64,000 nucleotides of DNA from Sulfurimicrobium sp. Its GTDB lineage: Bacteria > Pseudomonadota > Gammaproteobacteria > Burkholderiales > Sulfuricellaceae. Below, one piece after another: positions 44,027 through 52,281 of this stretch. The stretch's first letter is position 1. Each line of letters begins with the position of its first letter. Under the pieces are notes generated by a model that was given only the letters and a program-made list of their open reading frames with translations, was not told the DNA's origin and did no database searches. A program made the position numbers and the translations under genes. The stretch is from contig JAUSBJ010000035.1 of NCBI GenBank assembly GCA_030652035.1, forward strand, positions 1 to 64,000, written 5' to 3'.

Positions 44027-44562
44027 GCGATCCTTTCCTGGCGTTCTTCCGCCGCCGGAGCAGGCGGCTGGCGGTCAAGGAGGAACAGGATTTTCTTGAT
44101 GATTTCCGAAATGCCCTGAAGGGATAGCAGGGCGAAGCCCAGTGGAATCGCCATCTTGATCGGCCAGCGCAGCAAGCCGCCGGGATCGGGAGAGCCTTCG
44201 TTGATCTGGAAAGAAAGCAGCGCCATATCCCAGGACATCTTGGTAATGAACAAGCTGACAGGCAGCAGGAAGAGCAGAGCACCGAGAATATCGATGACGG
44301 CCTGGGCCCGCTTGGATAAACGCCCATAGATCACATCGATACGCACATGGCCGTCGTGCTTGAGGGTGTAGCCGGCGCACAGGAGGAAGATCAGGCTGAA
44401 CATATACCACTGGATCTCCAGCATCCCATTGGAACTCATGCCGAAGAGGTAGCGGACACTCGCATTGCCCGCGCTCACCAGGGCCGAGAGCAGCACCAGC
44501 CAGATGGCGGCGCGGCCTACACGCTCGTTGAGCGCATCAATCATATTTGCGATGAATTTCAC
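44023..44562 (-). CDS. dctQ: TRAP transporter small permease
   Basis: A 179-aa inner membrane protein with four helices (about 17-37, 50-68, 90-112, 135-155), the DctQ small subunit. The RYLFGMSSNGMLEIQWYMFSL and HVRIDVIYGRLS stretches are diagnostic. It pairs with DctM (4-base overlap). The C-terminal tail PAPAEERQERIA is polar and cytoplasmic. Confidence 0.92.
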   Translation of the reverse strand: MKFIANMIDALNERVGRAAIWLVLLSALVSAGNASVRYLFGMSSNGMLEIQWYMFSLIFLLCAGYTLKHDGHVRIDVIYGRLSKRAQAVIDILGALLFLLPVSLFITKMSWDMALLSFQINEGSPDPGGLLRWPIKMAIPLGFALLSLQGISEIIKKILFLLDRQPPAPAAEERQERIA

Positions 44563-44693
44563 TCGGAAACCTCCAAATTTCGGGGTGCCGGGTACTTAAA
44601 CCCCGCACATCAAGGGTTGCTGATTATACTGGCAATACGACGGAATGCCTGCAACCCGGAAGCAAGCCGCCCCCCCCAAGGATTGCCTGACCC

Positions 44694-45458
44694 ATGGATT
44701 TATTTCATTTTTTTCTGCTGATGTGTGCGGGTGCGCTGGGAGGCGCAGCCAATGCCATTGCCGGCGGAGGGACTTTTTTCACCTTTCCGGCACTGCTCGC
44801 CGCAGGCGTTCCTCCGGTTGCGGCCAATGCCACCAATTCCTTTGCCATCTGGCCGGGTAACGCCATCGCGCTGTTCAGCTACCGCGACGAACTGGGCAGG
44901 CACCGCGCCAGCCTGCCCTGGCTGCTTGCGGCCGGACTGCTGGGCGGCGGGCTGGGCGGCTGGCTGCTGGTGCAGAGCACGGACCGCAGCTTCATGAGAC
45001 TGGTGCCGGTTCTGATGCTGGTCGCCACGGCGGCATTCGCCTTCAAGACCCGCGTACTGGCACAAATCAGGGGTTTTCTGGCACATTCCCGCCATAGCCA
45101 CCGCATCCTGACGATCATCCTGACCTTCATGGTCGGCATCTATGGCGGATACTTCAATGCCGGACTCGGCATCATGCTGCTGGCGGCCCTCAGCCTGGGG
45201 GGCATTGAAGATCACCACGAACTGAACGGCCTGAAGAATCTGGTCTCAGTCGCGGTTTCCACCTTTTCGGTCATTATCCTGGTCATCAGCGGCGCCATCT
45301 CCTGGCCGCATGCCTGGATCACACTGCTGGGCGCCATTGCTGGGGGCTACCTCGGCGGACGGTACGCGCGCCGGATTCCAAAACTCTGGCTGGAACGTAT
45401 CATTATTGGCACGGGCAGCCTGCTGACCGTGGTTTATGCGATCAAGGTCTACACATAA
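44694..45458 (+). CDS. TauE/SafE family anion permease
   Basis: A 254-aa inner membrane protein with about eight helices in two repeats. Family motifs include GALGGAANAIAGGGTFFTFPALL at the N-terminus and FMVGIYGGYFNAGLGIMLLAAL at the second repeat. Members export or import sulfite, sulfonates or other organic anions. In a sulfur oxidiser sulfite export is plausible but not shown. It stands alone between dctQ (divergent) and the Crp/Fnr regulator gene (convergent). Confidence 0.9.
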   Translation: MDLFHFFLLMCAGALGGAANAIAGGGTFFTFPALLAAGVPPVAANATNSFAIWPGNAIALFSYRDELGRHRASLPWLLAAGLLGGGLGGWLLVQSTDRSFMRLVPVLMLVATAAFAFKTRVLAQIRGFLAHSRHSHRILTIILTFMVGIYGGYFNAGLGIMLLAALSLGGIEDHHELNGLKNLVSVAVSTFSVIILVISGAISWPHAWITLLGAIAGGYLGGRYARRIPKLWLERIIIGTGSLLTVVYAIKVYT

Positions 45459-45484
45459 AATCCGGTTCGTGTCGAAACCCCGTT

Positions 45485-46198
45485 TTATTCGTCATAAGTA
45501 CGCAGTTTCGCCACGTCCTTGATGCACACGTCCTTGCCCTTGACCTCGATCAGCCCGGCTTCGGCCAGATGGTGCAGGATGCGGGAAAAGGTTTCGGGCG
45601 TGATATTAAGATTGGAGGCAATCACGTTCTTGTTGGCCGGCAGGGCGATATGGACATCCCGGCCTTCCAGGATTTCCTCGAGATCCTGCAACAGGTAACC
45701 GATCACGCGCTGCTCGGAAGACCGCAGGGAAAAAGATTCCACATAATGAATCATGCGGTGCAGGCGGATCGACAGGCCGGCCAGCATCTTGCGGCAGAAG
45801 GCCGGGTCATTGTCGATGCCTTCGAAAACCACCGCCTTGGAAATGTGCAGCAGCAGGGAATCCGCCAGGGTCTGGGCATATACCGGATAAGGCTTGCCCA
45901 TGAACATGACCGCTTCGCCGAAACTTTGCCCGGGGCCAAACAGTTCCACCACTTTTTCCACCCCCTGGGGTGATGACAGCGCCAGCTTGACCTGGCCATA
46001 TACCACCACGTAAAAGCCCGTCGAAGGCGTACCGCGCTGGAACAGCATATCCCCGCGCGCCAGGTGCAGTTCCCGTGCGCCTTGGGCGATGCGTTCGATC
46101 TCGTCCGGGGACATTTCCCGGAACAGGGGAATATTTGCAAGGATGGCGGGTATTTTTACAGGGTTACTCAAGATGATTCCGATCCGTGGCGCATGCAT
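45485..46198 (-). CDS. DNR-like Crp/Fnr family transcription regulator
   Basis: A 237-aa regulator. The cyclic-nucleotide-binding-like domain (about 20-140) contains GYVVVYGQVKLALSS-type strands and FGPGQSFGEAVMF. A dimer helix and a C-terminal winged helix follow, with recognition helix ITPETFSRILHHL. The E-x-x-S-R pattern is what FNR and DNR use to read TTGAT. The N-terminal Cys cluster of true FNR (4Fe-4S) is absent, so it resembles DNR/NnrR, which respond to NO through haem. Four matching boxes are in this window (10429, 52204, 54706, 55922). It is placed beside the anaerobic ribonucleotide reductase genes. Confidence 0.88.
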   Translation of the reverse strand: MHAPRIGIILSNPVKIPAILANIPLFREMSPDEIERIAQGARELHLARGDMLFQRGTPSTGFYVVVYGQVKLALSSPQGVEKVVELFGPGQSFGEAVMFMGKPYPVYAQTLADSLLLHISKAVVFEGIDNDPAFCRKMLAGLSIRLHRMIHYVESFSLRSSEQRVIGYLLQDLEEILEGRDVHIALPANKNVIASNLNITPETFSRILHHLAEAGLIEVKGKDVCIKDVAKLRTYDE

Positions 46199-46218
46199 GC
46201 AGGAACGGAATTATATGA

Positions 46219-46899
46219 TCAAGCCCTTCGAATAGAAAAGCGCTGAAACAATGGGTGAATCTCTGCATGCAGCAAATCCCACGCGAAATCTCCTCCATCG
46301 CCTTGGCTCAACAGCGGTTGTATGCAGCCCTGGGGGCGAAACGCCTGCAAAACAAAATTCCGCACGCCTGCCCCGGCCAGCTCATGCGCCAGTTCCAATA
46401 CTTGGGCATGACTCAGCAAACCGGCGTGCAGGGTGGTGCGAATTTCATGTTCCACCCCGCTTTCGAGCAACAAAGACAGGCTTTCGCGCGCACGCGCGGC
46501 GCTTCCCGGCACTTGGGTAATGCGGTCATATGACGAAAACGGCGCCTTGATGTCCATTCCCACCCAGTCGAGCACGGGCAGAAGCTTGTCCAGGCGTTCC
46601 GGATAGGGCCCGGCGGTATGAAGCCCGACCTTGAAACCCATATCGCGCGCCGCCAGGCAAGCGTCAAGCAAACCGGATTGCAGCGTCGGCTCGCCACCGG
46701 AAAAAACGACCGCATCCAGCAGACCCTGGCGCCTGAGCAAAAAGGACTCGATGGCTTGCCACCCTTCTCCATCGCATTCGCGCGGTATCAGATGAGGGTT
46801 GTGGCAATAGCCGCAGCGCCACGGACAACCCTGGCAAAAGACCACGGCGGCAAGCTGCCCGGGATAGTCGGTCGTGGTGAGCGGCGTCAGCCCGCCCAC
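46219..46899 (-). CDS. nrdG: Anaerobic ribonucleotide reductase activating protein
   Basis: A radical-SAM activase that uses S-adenosylmethionine and a 4Fe-4S cluster to form the glycyl radical on NrdD. The cluster motif is in VVFCQGCPWRCGYCHNPHL (CX3CX2C). GGEPTLQ and KAPF are further family blocks. The frame is open back to 47052, but that part overlaps the glycyl-radical tail gene and a palindromic repeat, so it is not likely to be coding. GTG 46899 gives a 226-aa protein starting VGGLTPLTTTDYPG, typical of NrdG; TTG 46929 is an alternative. Last gene of the leftward nrd operon. Confidence 0.9.
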   Translation of the reverse strand: MGGLTPLTTTDYPGQLAAVVFCQGCPWRCGYCHNPHLIPRECDGEGWQAIESFLLRRQGLLDAVVFSGGEPTLQSGLLDACLAARDMGFKVGLHTAGPYPERLDKLLPVLDWVGMDIKAPFSSYDRITQVPGSAARARESLSLLLESGVEHEIRTTLHAGLLSHAQVLELAHELAGAGVRNFVLQAFRPQGCIQPLLSQGDGGDFAWDLLHAEIHPLFQRFSIRRA

Positions 46900-46913
46900 T
46901 TGCAGGGCTTCAG

Positions 46914-46954
46914 CCCCTCTCTCCCCCAACCCTCCCCCGCAGAGGAGAGAGGGG
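46914..46954. repeat. REP-like palindrome between nrdD tail and nrdG
   Basis: CCCCTCTCTC (46914-46923) pairs with GAGAGAGGGG (46945-46954) around a 21-base C-rich loop. It resembles dispersed palindromes seen between genes in many proteobacteria. It sits directly upstream of the likely nrdG start and could shape translation or mRNA stability there. Confidence 0.6.
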
Positions 46955-46981
46955 GACGGAGAGCCGCCTTGCGACGTTTTG

Positions 46982-47173
46982 TCAGTTGGCAAGATTGGTA
47001 CGGGATTCGCAGAAATACTGGCGCTCGTGGAATTCGCCTTTTTTACCCACATTGAAAGAGGCCATCGGACGGTGATAGCCCATCACCCGAGTCCAGACCT
47101 CGCAGGGCTGGCGCTCCTCGTCCTTGAGGGTAACTTCGGGTTTGAGATTGGTTTGCTGGGACAGGTCGGTCAT
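46982..47173 (-). CDS. Separate glycyl-radical tail of anaerobic ribonucleotide reductase
   Basis: A 63-aa protein that matches the C-terminal end of normal NrdD rather than a whole enzyme. CEVWTRVMGYHRP and SFNVGKKGEFHERQYF correspond to the E. coli NrdD end (VTRRVCGYLGS and PFNAGKQEEVKRR). Gly32 in RVMGY is the residue expected to carry the radical. It has its own strong AAGGAG ribosome-binding site, so it is made as an independent polypeptide. It must dock into the NrdD body (47454-49481), which lacks this domain, and be activated by NrdG. The closest functional parallel is GrcA (YfiD), which replaces the radical domain of pyruvate formate-lyase. Confidence 0.88.
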   Translation of the reverse strand: MTDLSQQTNLKPEVTLKDEERQPCEVWTRVMGYHRPMASFNVGKKGEFHERQYFCESRTNLAN

Positions 47174-47190
47174 GGTGTTCTCCTTGAAGG

Positions 47191-47452
47191 GCTCGTTAAT
47201 GGCTAAATTGGGCATACGCTGGTGCTGTTTTGGGCGCAGGCCAAGGCGCAAGACGTGCGGTTGTGTTATTCACAACAAGCGGCTCGCAACGCCGGAGTGC
47301 GCCCAAAACAGCACCAGCCCGAAGGGTTGCTGTGTATTCGGGCGTCTGCGGCGTTACGTGACTTGGCAAGGGATTAACCATTGCATGCGCCTCGTGCCTT
47401 GCATCCATCCCGAATACACAGCAACGTATGCCTAATTTAGTCATTAGCGAGC
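47191..47452. repeat. 262-bp three-armed nested palindrome filling the nrdD body-tail gap
   Basis: Three stems nest into a three-way junction. An outer stem of 28 bp joins 47191-47218 with 47425-47452 and has three mismatches, all G-T on the given strand. Arm A joins 47219-47238 with 47298-47317 (20 bp, perfect) and has an inner GTTGTG/CACAAC tip at 47260-47276. Arm B joins 47326-47342 with 47409-47425 (17 bp, perfect) and has a less regular tip. The element starts 1 base after the nrdD stop codon and ends 6 bases before the ribosome-binding site of the tail gene. No ORF in it is convincing. It could be a mobile palindromic unit, an RNA structure, or both. Confidence 0.88.
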
Positions 47453-47453
47453 C

Positions 47454-49481
47454 CTATGCTTGTTGGCGTTTCTTGGCGAGAATTTCTTCATCGCATTTGG
47501 GACAGAATTTGTGCTCCCCATCCAGATAGCCGTGCGTCGGGCAAATCGAGAAGGTCGGCGTGATGGTGATATAGGGCAGGCGGAACCGTTCCAGCGAGCG
47601 CTTGACCAGGTTCTTGCAGGCCTCGGCGCTGGAAATGCGCTCGGTCATGTAGAGGTGCAGCACGGTGCCGCCGGTGTATTTCTTCTGTAGCTCGTCCTGC
47701 CGCTCCAGTGCCTCGAACGGGTCGTCGGTGAAGCCCACCGGCAGTTGCGAGGAATTGGTGTAGTAAGGCATTTCACGCGTGCCTGCCTGCAGAATATCCG
47801 GAAAACGCTTGCGGTCTTCCCTGGCAAAACGGTAGGTGGTGCCTTCCGCCGGGGTGGCTTCGAGGTTGTACATATGGCCGGTTTCGTCCTGGAAGGCCAG
47901 CATGCGCTTGCGCACATGGTCGAGCAGACGCACCGCAAAGGCATGGCCGTACTCGCTGGTGATGTCGTGCTGGTCAGATGTGAAGTTGCGGATCATTTCG
48001 TTGATGCCGTTCACGCCCAGGGTGGAGAAATGGTTGCGCAACGTGCCGAGATAGCGCTTGGTGTAGGGGAACAGGCCCGCGTCCATGTGGCGCTGAATCA
48101 CCTTGCGCTTGATTTCCAGGCTGTTCTTGCCGATCTCCAGGAGTTCGTCCAGGCGCGCCAGCAGGCCGGCTTCATTGCCCTTATAAAGGAAACCCAGGCG
48201 TGCGCAATTGATGGTGACCACACCCACCGACCCGGTCTGCTCCGCGCTGCCGAACAGGCCGTTGCCGCGCTTCAGGAGCTCGCGCAGATCCAGCTGCAGG
48301 CGGCAGCACATGGAGCGGATCATGTTGGGCTTGAGCTCGGAATTGATGAAGTTCTGGAAATACGGCAGGCCGTACTTGGCCGTCATCTCGAACAGCAGCG
48401 TGGCGTTTTCCGACTCCCAGGGGAAATCCGGCGTCATGTTGTAGGTCGGGATGGGGAAGGTAAACACCCGTCCCTTGGAATCGCCCGTGGTCATGACCTC
48501 GATGTAGGCACGGTTGATCATGTCCATTTCGGCCTGCAGATCGCCGTAGAAATAGGGCATTTCCTTGCCGCCAATAATCGGCACCTGTTCTTTCAGATCA
48601 TCAGGGCAGGTCCAGTCGAAGGTCAGGTTGGTGAACGGCGTCTGCGTGCCCCAGCGCGACGGCACGTTGAGGTTGTAGATCAGTTCCTGGATGTACTGCT
48701 TGACCTGCTCGTAGGGCAGCTTGTCATTGCGCACGAAGGGCGCCATGTAGGTATCGAAGGAGCTGAAGGCCTGCGCCCCGGCCCACTCGTTCTGCAGGGT
48801 GCCGAGGAAGTTGACGATCTGCCCCACTGCGCTCGACATGTGCTTGGGCGGCCCGGCCTCGACCTTGCCCGGCACGCCGTTGAGCCCTTCGGTCAGCAGG
48901 GTGCGCAGCGACCAACCGGCGCAGTAGCCGGCCAACATGTCGAGGTCGTGCACGTGGATATCGCCCTCGCGGTGCGCCACGCCCACTTCCGGCGGATACA
49001 CGTGGTTGAGCCAGTAGTTGGCCACCACCTTGCCCGAGACATTCAGGATCAGGCCGCCCAAGGAATAGCCCTGGTTGGCATTGGCGTTGACACGCCAGTC
49101 GAGCTGATCGAGATATTCGTTGATGGAACTGCCGACATCCACCACCGTCTTCCTGTCCTGGCGCAGCTTGGTGTGTTGCTCGCGGTAGACGATGTAGGCG
49201 CGGGCGGTCTTGAGGTGGTTGGCGGAGATCAGCACCTGCTCCACCACATCCTGGATATTTTCGATGCTGGGCGGTTCGTTGCGATACTTGTGGATCAGCA
49301 CCTTGGCTACCTGGGCGCTCAACAGCGCCGCCTCGCCGGAATCGAATTCGCCGCTCACCGCCCCGGCGCGCGCAATGGCCGAGCGAATCTTGTCGCCATC
49401 GAACACCGCAACCGAACCATCGCGCTTGATCACCGCACGCGGCAAACTCAGTACCACCGGCTCACCTTGAACCACGTCCAT
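47454..49481 (-). CDS. nrdD: Anaerobic ribonucleoside-triphosphate reductase, body lacking the glycyl-radical tail
   Basis: A 675-aa class III reductase that makes deoxynucleotides without oxygen. An N-terminal ATP-cone (VIKRDGSVAVFDGDKIRSAIARA, about 15-100) is followed by the catalytic barrel with HREGDIHVHDLDMLAGYC, NVPSRWGTQTPFTNLTFDW and GVVTINCARLGF. The end carries a zinc-ribbon (CPTHGYLDGEHKFCPKC). The protein then stops, where ordinary NrdD continues into the glycyl-radical motif; that part is the separate gene at 46982-47173. ATG 49481 has an AAGGAG ribosome-binding site, better than the upstream start at 49511. The gap upstream (49512-49685) is AT-rich promoter sequence with no box I could assign. 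Confidence 0.93.
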   Translation of the reverse strand: MDVVQGEPVVLSLPRAVIKRDGSVAVFDGDKIRSAIARAGAVSGEFDSGEAALLSAQVAKVLIHKYRNEPPSIENIQDVVEQVLISANHLKTARAYIVYREQHTKLRQDRKTVVDVGSSINEYLDQLDWRVNANANQGYSLGGLILNVSGKVVANYWLNHVYPPEVGVAHREGDIHVHDLDMLAGYCAGWSLRTLLTEGLNGVPGKVEAGPPKHMSSAVGQIVNFLGTLQNEWAGAQAFSSFDTYMAPFVRNDKLPYEQVKQYIQELIYNLNVPSRWGTQTPFTNLTFDWTCPDDLKEQVPIIGGKEMPYFYGDLQAEMDMINRAYIEVMTTGDSKGRVFTFPIPTYNMTPDFPWESENATLLFEMTAKYGLPYFQNFINSELKPNMIRSMCCRLQLDLRELLKRGNGLFGSAEQTGSVGVVTINCARLGFLYKGNEAGLLARLDELLEIGKNSLEIKRKVIQRHMDAGLFPYTKRYLGTLRNHFSTLGVNGINEMIRNFTSDQHDITSEYGHAFAVRLLDHVRKRMLAFQDETGHMYNLEATPAEGTTYRFAREDRKRFPDILQAGTREMPYYTNSSQLPVGFTDDPFEALERQDELQKKYTGGTVLHLYMTERISSAEACKNLVKRSLERFRLPYITITPTFSICPTHGYLDGEHKFCPKCDEEILAKKRQQA

Positions 49482-49685
49482 CTCTAGTCTCCTTGGTTTT
49501 AAGCAACACACAACATGTTGCGATATTATTTTTCAAATATACTCCATGTAGTGATACGGTCAATACGATTTAGCGATATTTTTATCCTGTTGCTTTATGC
49601 ATTCGTAATTTCCGTGATAACCTCTTTTAAAAACATGGACTAACAACTAGAATTAAAAAAATATATTTATGGATAAGCAATACTT

Positions 49686-50861
49686 ATGAGGAAAAATCTT
49701 GCGGACGAGGAACTGACCTGGCTATTCTGGCCGGGCAAGCACATGCCGCTTCTGACGACACGGCGCGCCGAAATGATTCTGCTGCGCGTGCGCATCATTG
49801 CGGCCCTGTTCGCGTTGCTCACCTCGCTCTGGATCGCCGTCGACGCCTACCTTCTGCCTTGGCCTGCCTGGGGCGAGATGGCTGTGGGCAGGGTCATCGC
49901 CAGCACCGCTTTTGGTTTGCTGGCCATTTCGTTCCGCGGCTCCACCCGCATGCGCGACACCTACATCGCACTGTCAGCCCTGTATCTCATCCCCACCCTT
50001 TTCTACATTTACTCCTACGCGATAATGCAGCAGACCGACACCAATGGCCTGGCTTCCACCATCGCCGGTGTGTACGCTTTTCTGCCTTTCGTGATGGTTG
50101 CCGGGCTTGGCATGTTCCCGCTCACCGCGATCGAGGGCATGGCGTTCGCCCTGCCGGTGGTCGGTGCCGAATTTGTCTCCACCCTTTGGGGGCTGGACAT
50201 GCTCAATCTGAGCCATCTCATCAGCACCGTTTGGCTTTCCGGGATGATTGCCGCAGTTGCGACCATGAGCGGGATGAGCCAACTGGGATTCATGATCGCC
50301 CTGGTGCGGCAGGCGGTGCACGACCCTCTGACCCATTGCTTTTCCCGCATGAGCGGCGAGGAACTGCTGGAAATCCAGTTCATCATTGCCTCGCGCAGCA
50401 ACACCCCGCTGTCGGTGGCTTTCGTCGATCTGGATAATTTCAAGAGCGTCAACGACAACTACGGACACGATGCCGGCGACCAGATTCTGGTTGCCGCCAC
50501 GACCGCGATTCGATCCAGTCTGCGAACCGGGGACATGCTGGCGCGCTGGGGCGGTGAGGAGTTTGTCCTGATTCTGCCCAGCACCTATTGCGAGGAAGCG
50601 GGAAAAGTGCTCGAACGCCTTCGCGACAAAGGGCTGGGCGCTCGCCCGGATGGCAAGCCTGTCACTGCCAGCATCGGCCTCGCGGAACGCACCCTGGACA
50701 GCACCGACGACTGGCGCAAGCTGGTCGAAATCGCCGACCAGCGCATGTACACGGCAAAGCAGAGCGGCAAAGACCGCATCGTCACCTGTGCCTCGACCCA
50801 CGTTGCAGCGAGCGAACAGGCTTCGTGTTCGCCAGGTTCGCGATTCCTGACTTCAGCTTGA
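49686..50861 (+). CDS. Membrane-bound diguanylate cyclase
   Basis: A 391-aa protein. The N-terminal half (about 30-205) holds about six membrane helices forming a MASE-like sensor region. The C-terminal GGDEF domain (about 215-370) is intact, with DLDNFKSVNDNYGHDAGDQ and the active site WGGEEFVLILP, so it should synthesise cyclic di-GMP. The first part of the GGDEF domain reads DPLTHCFSRM. It has no obvious co-transcribed neighbour; an NnrS-family gene follows after 94 bases, which may hint at NO or redox sensing. Confidence 0.88.
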   Translation: MRKNLADEELTWLFWPGKHMPLLTTRRAEMILLRVRIIAALFALLTSLWIAVDAYLLPWPAWGEMAVGRVIASTAFGLLAISFRGSTRMRDTYIALSALYLIPTLFYIYSYAIMQQTDTNGLASTIAGVYAFLPFVMVAGLGMFPLTAIEGMAFALPVVGAEFVSTLWGLDMLNLSHLISTVWLSGMIAAVATMSGMSQLGFMIALVRQAVHDPLTHCFSRMSGEELLEIQFIIASRSNTPLSVAFVDLDNFKSVNDNYGHDAGDQILVAATTAIRSSLRTGDMLARWGGEEFVLILPSTYCEEAGKVLERLRDKGLGARPDGKPVTASIGLAERTLDSTDDWRKLVEIADQRMYTAKQSGKDRIVTCASTHVAASEQASCSPGSRFLTSA

Positions 50862-50955
50862 GTCCGGGCCAAACAAGTCTCGACTGCTTTGGCCGATGCG
50901 CGCGAATCAGGATTATTGACCTGCCTCATTTTTTTAGTTTGCCTATCGGGCTAGA

Positions 50956-52188
50956 ATGCCCGCCATGACACCCCTGCAAAAGACCTGGCAAACTTTCACC
51001 GCCGCACCCCACCGCATGATGATGCTGGGAGGCGCAATCCAGGGCGTGCTTACCCTGCTGTGGTGGTTATTCGATTTGCTTGGCCGTTATGGCGGCCTTT
51101 ATGCCGCACAGGCCTGGAGCATTGCGCCGGTTTGGGCTCATGCTTTTCTCATGCTGTACGGTTTTTTTCCATTCTTCGTCTTTGGCTTCCTCATGACCAC
51201 CTATCCCAACTGGATGAATGGGGAAAAAATTCCGCCGCGCCTGTACATTCCCGCCTTTCTTCTCCTGGCCGGCGGGATAGCGCTGTTCTATCTCGGGCTG
51301 CTGGCAGGCAAGGCTTTGCTGATCGCCGGCACCACCCTCCTGCTGGCAGGCTGGGGCATTGCCCTGTTTGCGCTCTTGCGCGTGCTGATCAAGGCCAATT
51401 ATGACGACAAGCGCCACCCCATCGTCACCACCTTCGCCCTGATCATGGGCTGGCTGGGCATCCTGTCCTACCTCATCTGGCTTGCCAGCGACAATGCATT
51501 TGCCCTGGCCTTCTCGCGCCACGCCGGAATCTGGTGGTTCATGCTGCCGATCCTGCTCGCGGTATGCCACAAAATGATTCCCTTCTTCTCCAGCCGCGTG
51601 CTGGACAACTACACCCTGGTACGCCCTTACTGGGCGCTTTATTTCATGCTCGCCTGCGCCGTGCTGCATGGCGCCCTGGAACTGGCGCAGCAAGCGCAAC
51701 TGCTTTGGCTGGCCGACATCCCCCTGCTCGCCTTCACGCTCTATTTTTCCTACACCTGGGGCCTGCTGCGCAGCTTCGGCATCAAACTGCTGGCGGTGCT
51801 GCACGTCGGCTTCGCCTGGCTCTCCTTGGCCATGCTGCTGTATGGCGCACAAAGCCTGACGCTCTTTGTCACCGGCTCGGCTCCTTTCGGCCTGGCGCCC
51901 CTGCATGCCCTGACCATTGGATTCTTCGCCTCAATGATCCTCGCCATGGCGTCCAGGGTCACCCTCGGCCACTCCGGACGGGAGCTCGTGGCAGACGCCG
52001 TGACATGGGCGCTGTTCCTGGGCTTCCAATTCACGACCGTGGCGCGCATCGCCCCTGACCTGTTCGGCCTCCCGGTCAGCCTGTTCTACCCCCTTGCAGC
52101 TGCAATCTGGCTCGCCAGCTATGGCGCCTGGTTTGCCAAATATGGCCCAATCTACTGGCGCCCGCGCATTGATCAAAGGCCAGGTTAA
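50956..52188 (+). CDS. NnrS family haem-copper membrane protein
   Basis: A 410-aa inner membrane protein with about 12 helices of the NnrS family, which binds haem and copper and lessens nitrosative damage during denitrification. Conserved pieces include PHRMMMLGGAIQGVLTLLWW, HAFLMLYGFFPFFVFGFLMTTYPNW, HKMIPFFSSRVL and HALTIGFFASMILAMASRVTLGHSG. The start is ATG 50956 or 50965. It opens a group of NO-related genes. Confidence 0.9.
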   Translation: MPAMTPLQKTWQTFTAAPHRMMMLGGAIQGVLTLLWWLFDLLGRYGGLYAAQAWSIAPVWAHAFLMLYGFFPFFVFGFLMTTYPNWMNGEKIPPRLYIPAFLLLAGGIALFYLGLLAGKALLIAGTTLLLAGWGIALFALLRVLIKANYDDKRHPIVTTFALIMGWLGILSYLIWLASDNAFALAFSRHAGIWWFMLPILLAVCHKMIPFFSSRVLDNYTLVRPYWALYFMLACAVLHGALELAQQAQLLWLADIPLLAFTLYFSYTWGLLRSFGIKLLAVLHVGFAWLSLAMLLYGAQSLTLFVTGSAPFGLAPLHALTIGFFASMILAMASRVTLGHSGRELVADAVTWALFLGFQFTTVARIAPDLFGLPVSLFYPLAAAIWLASYGAWFAKYGPIYWRPRIDQRPG

Positions 52189-52203
52189 CGAGCCGCACCT
52201 TCC

Positions 52204-52245
52204 TTGATTCAGGTCAATGCGGCTGGCATTCCGCGCGCAGAGAAT
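52204..52245 (+). promoter_or_regulatory. FNR/DNR-type box upstream of the hemerythrin gene
   Basis: TTGATTCAGGTCAA (52204-52217) matches TTGAT-N4-ATCAA with one change (GTCAA). A weak -10 (GAGAAT, 52240-52245) lies with its centre 32 bases downstream of the box centre, the class II spacing. The ATG of the hemerythrin gene is at 52282. Confidence 0.6.
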
Positions 52246-52281
52246 TGCACTTAATTGCCACTTTTTCCGGAACCACTTCCC

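Noticed and set aside
41559-44327. A 922-codon open frame on the minus strand
   Set aside because: It runs across dctP, dctM and dctQ in another frame. Those three genes have clear family motifs; this frame has only low-complexity Gly/Arg/His-rich sequence.
46900-47052. Extended N-terminus of nrdG
   Set aside because: The extension overlaps the glycyl-radical tail gene and translates a palindromic repeat; family members begin near VGGLTPLT.
47196-47444. An 82-codon frame within the nested palindrome
   Set aside because: It is read through the palindrome arms, has no ribosome-binding site and no recognisable sequence.
47745-49487. A 580-codon plus-strand frame
   Set aside because: Antisense shadow of nrdD. 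The minus-strand protein has unmistakable NrdD motifs.
49512-49685. FNR or NrdR box upstream of nrdD
   Set aside because: The closest sequence, GTGATACGGTCAA, has a 3-base spacer and two changes; no NrdR-type palindrome was found.
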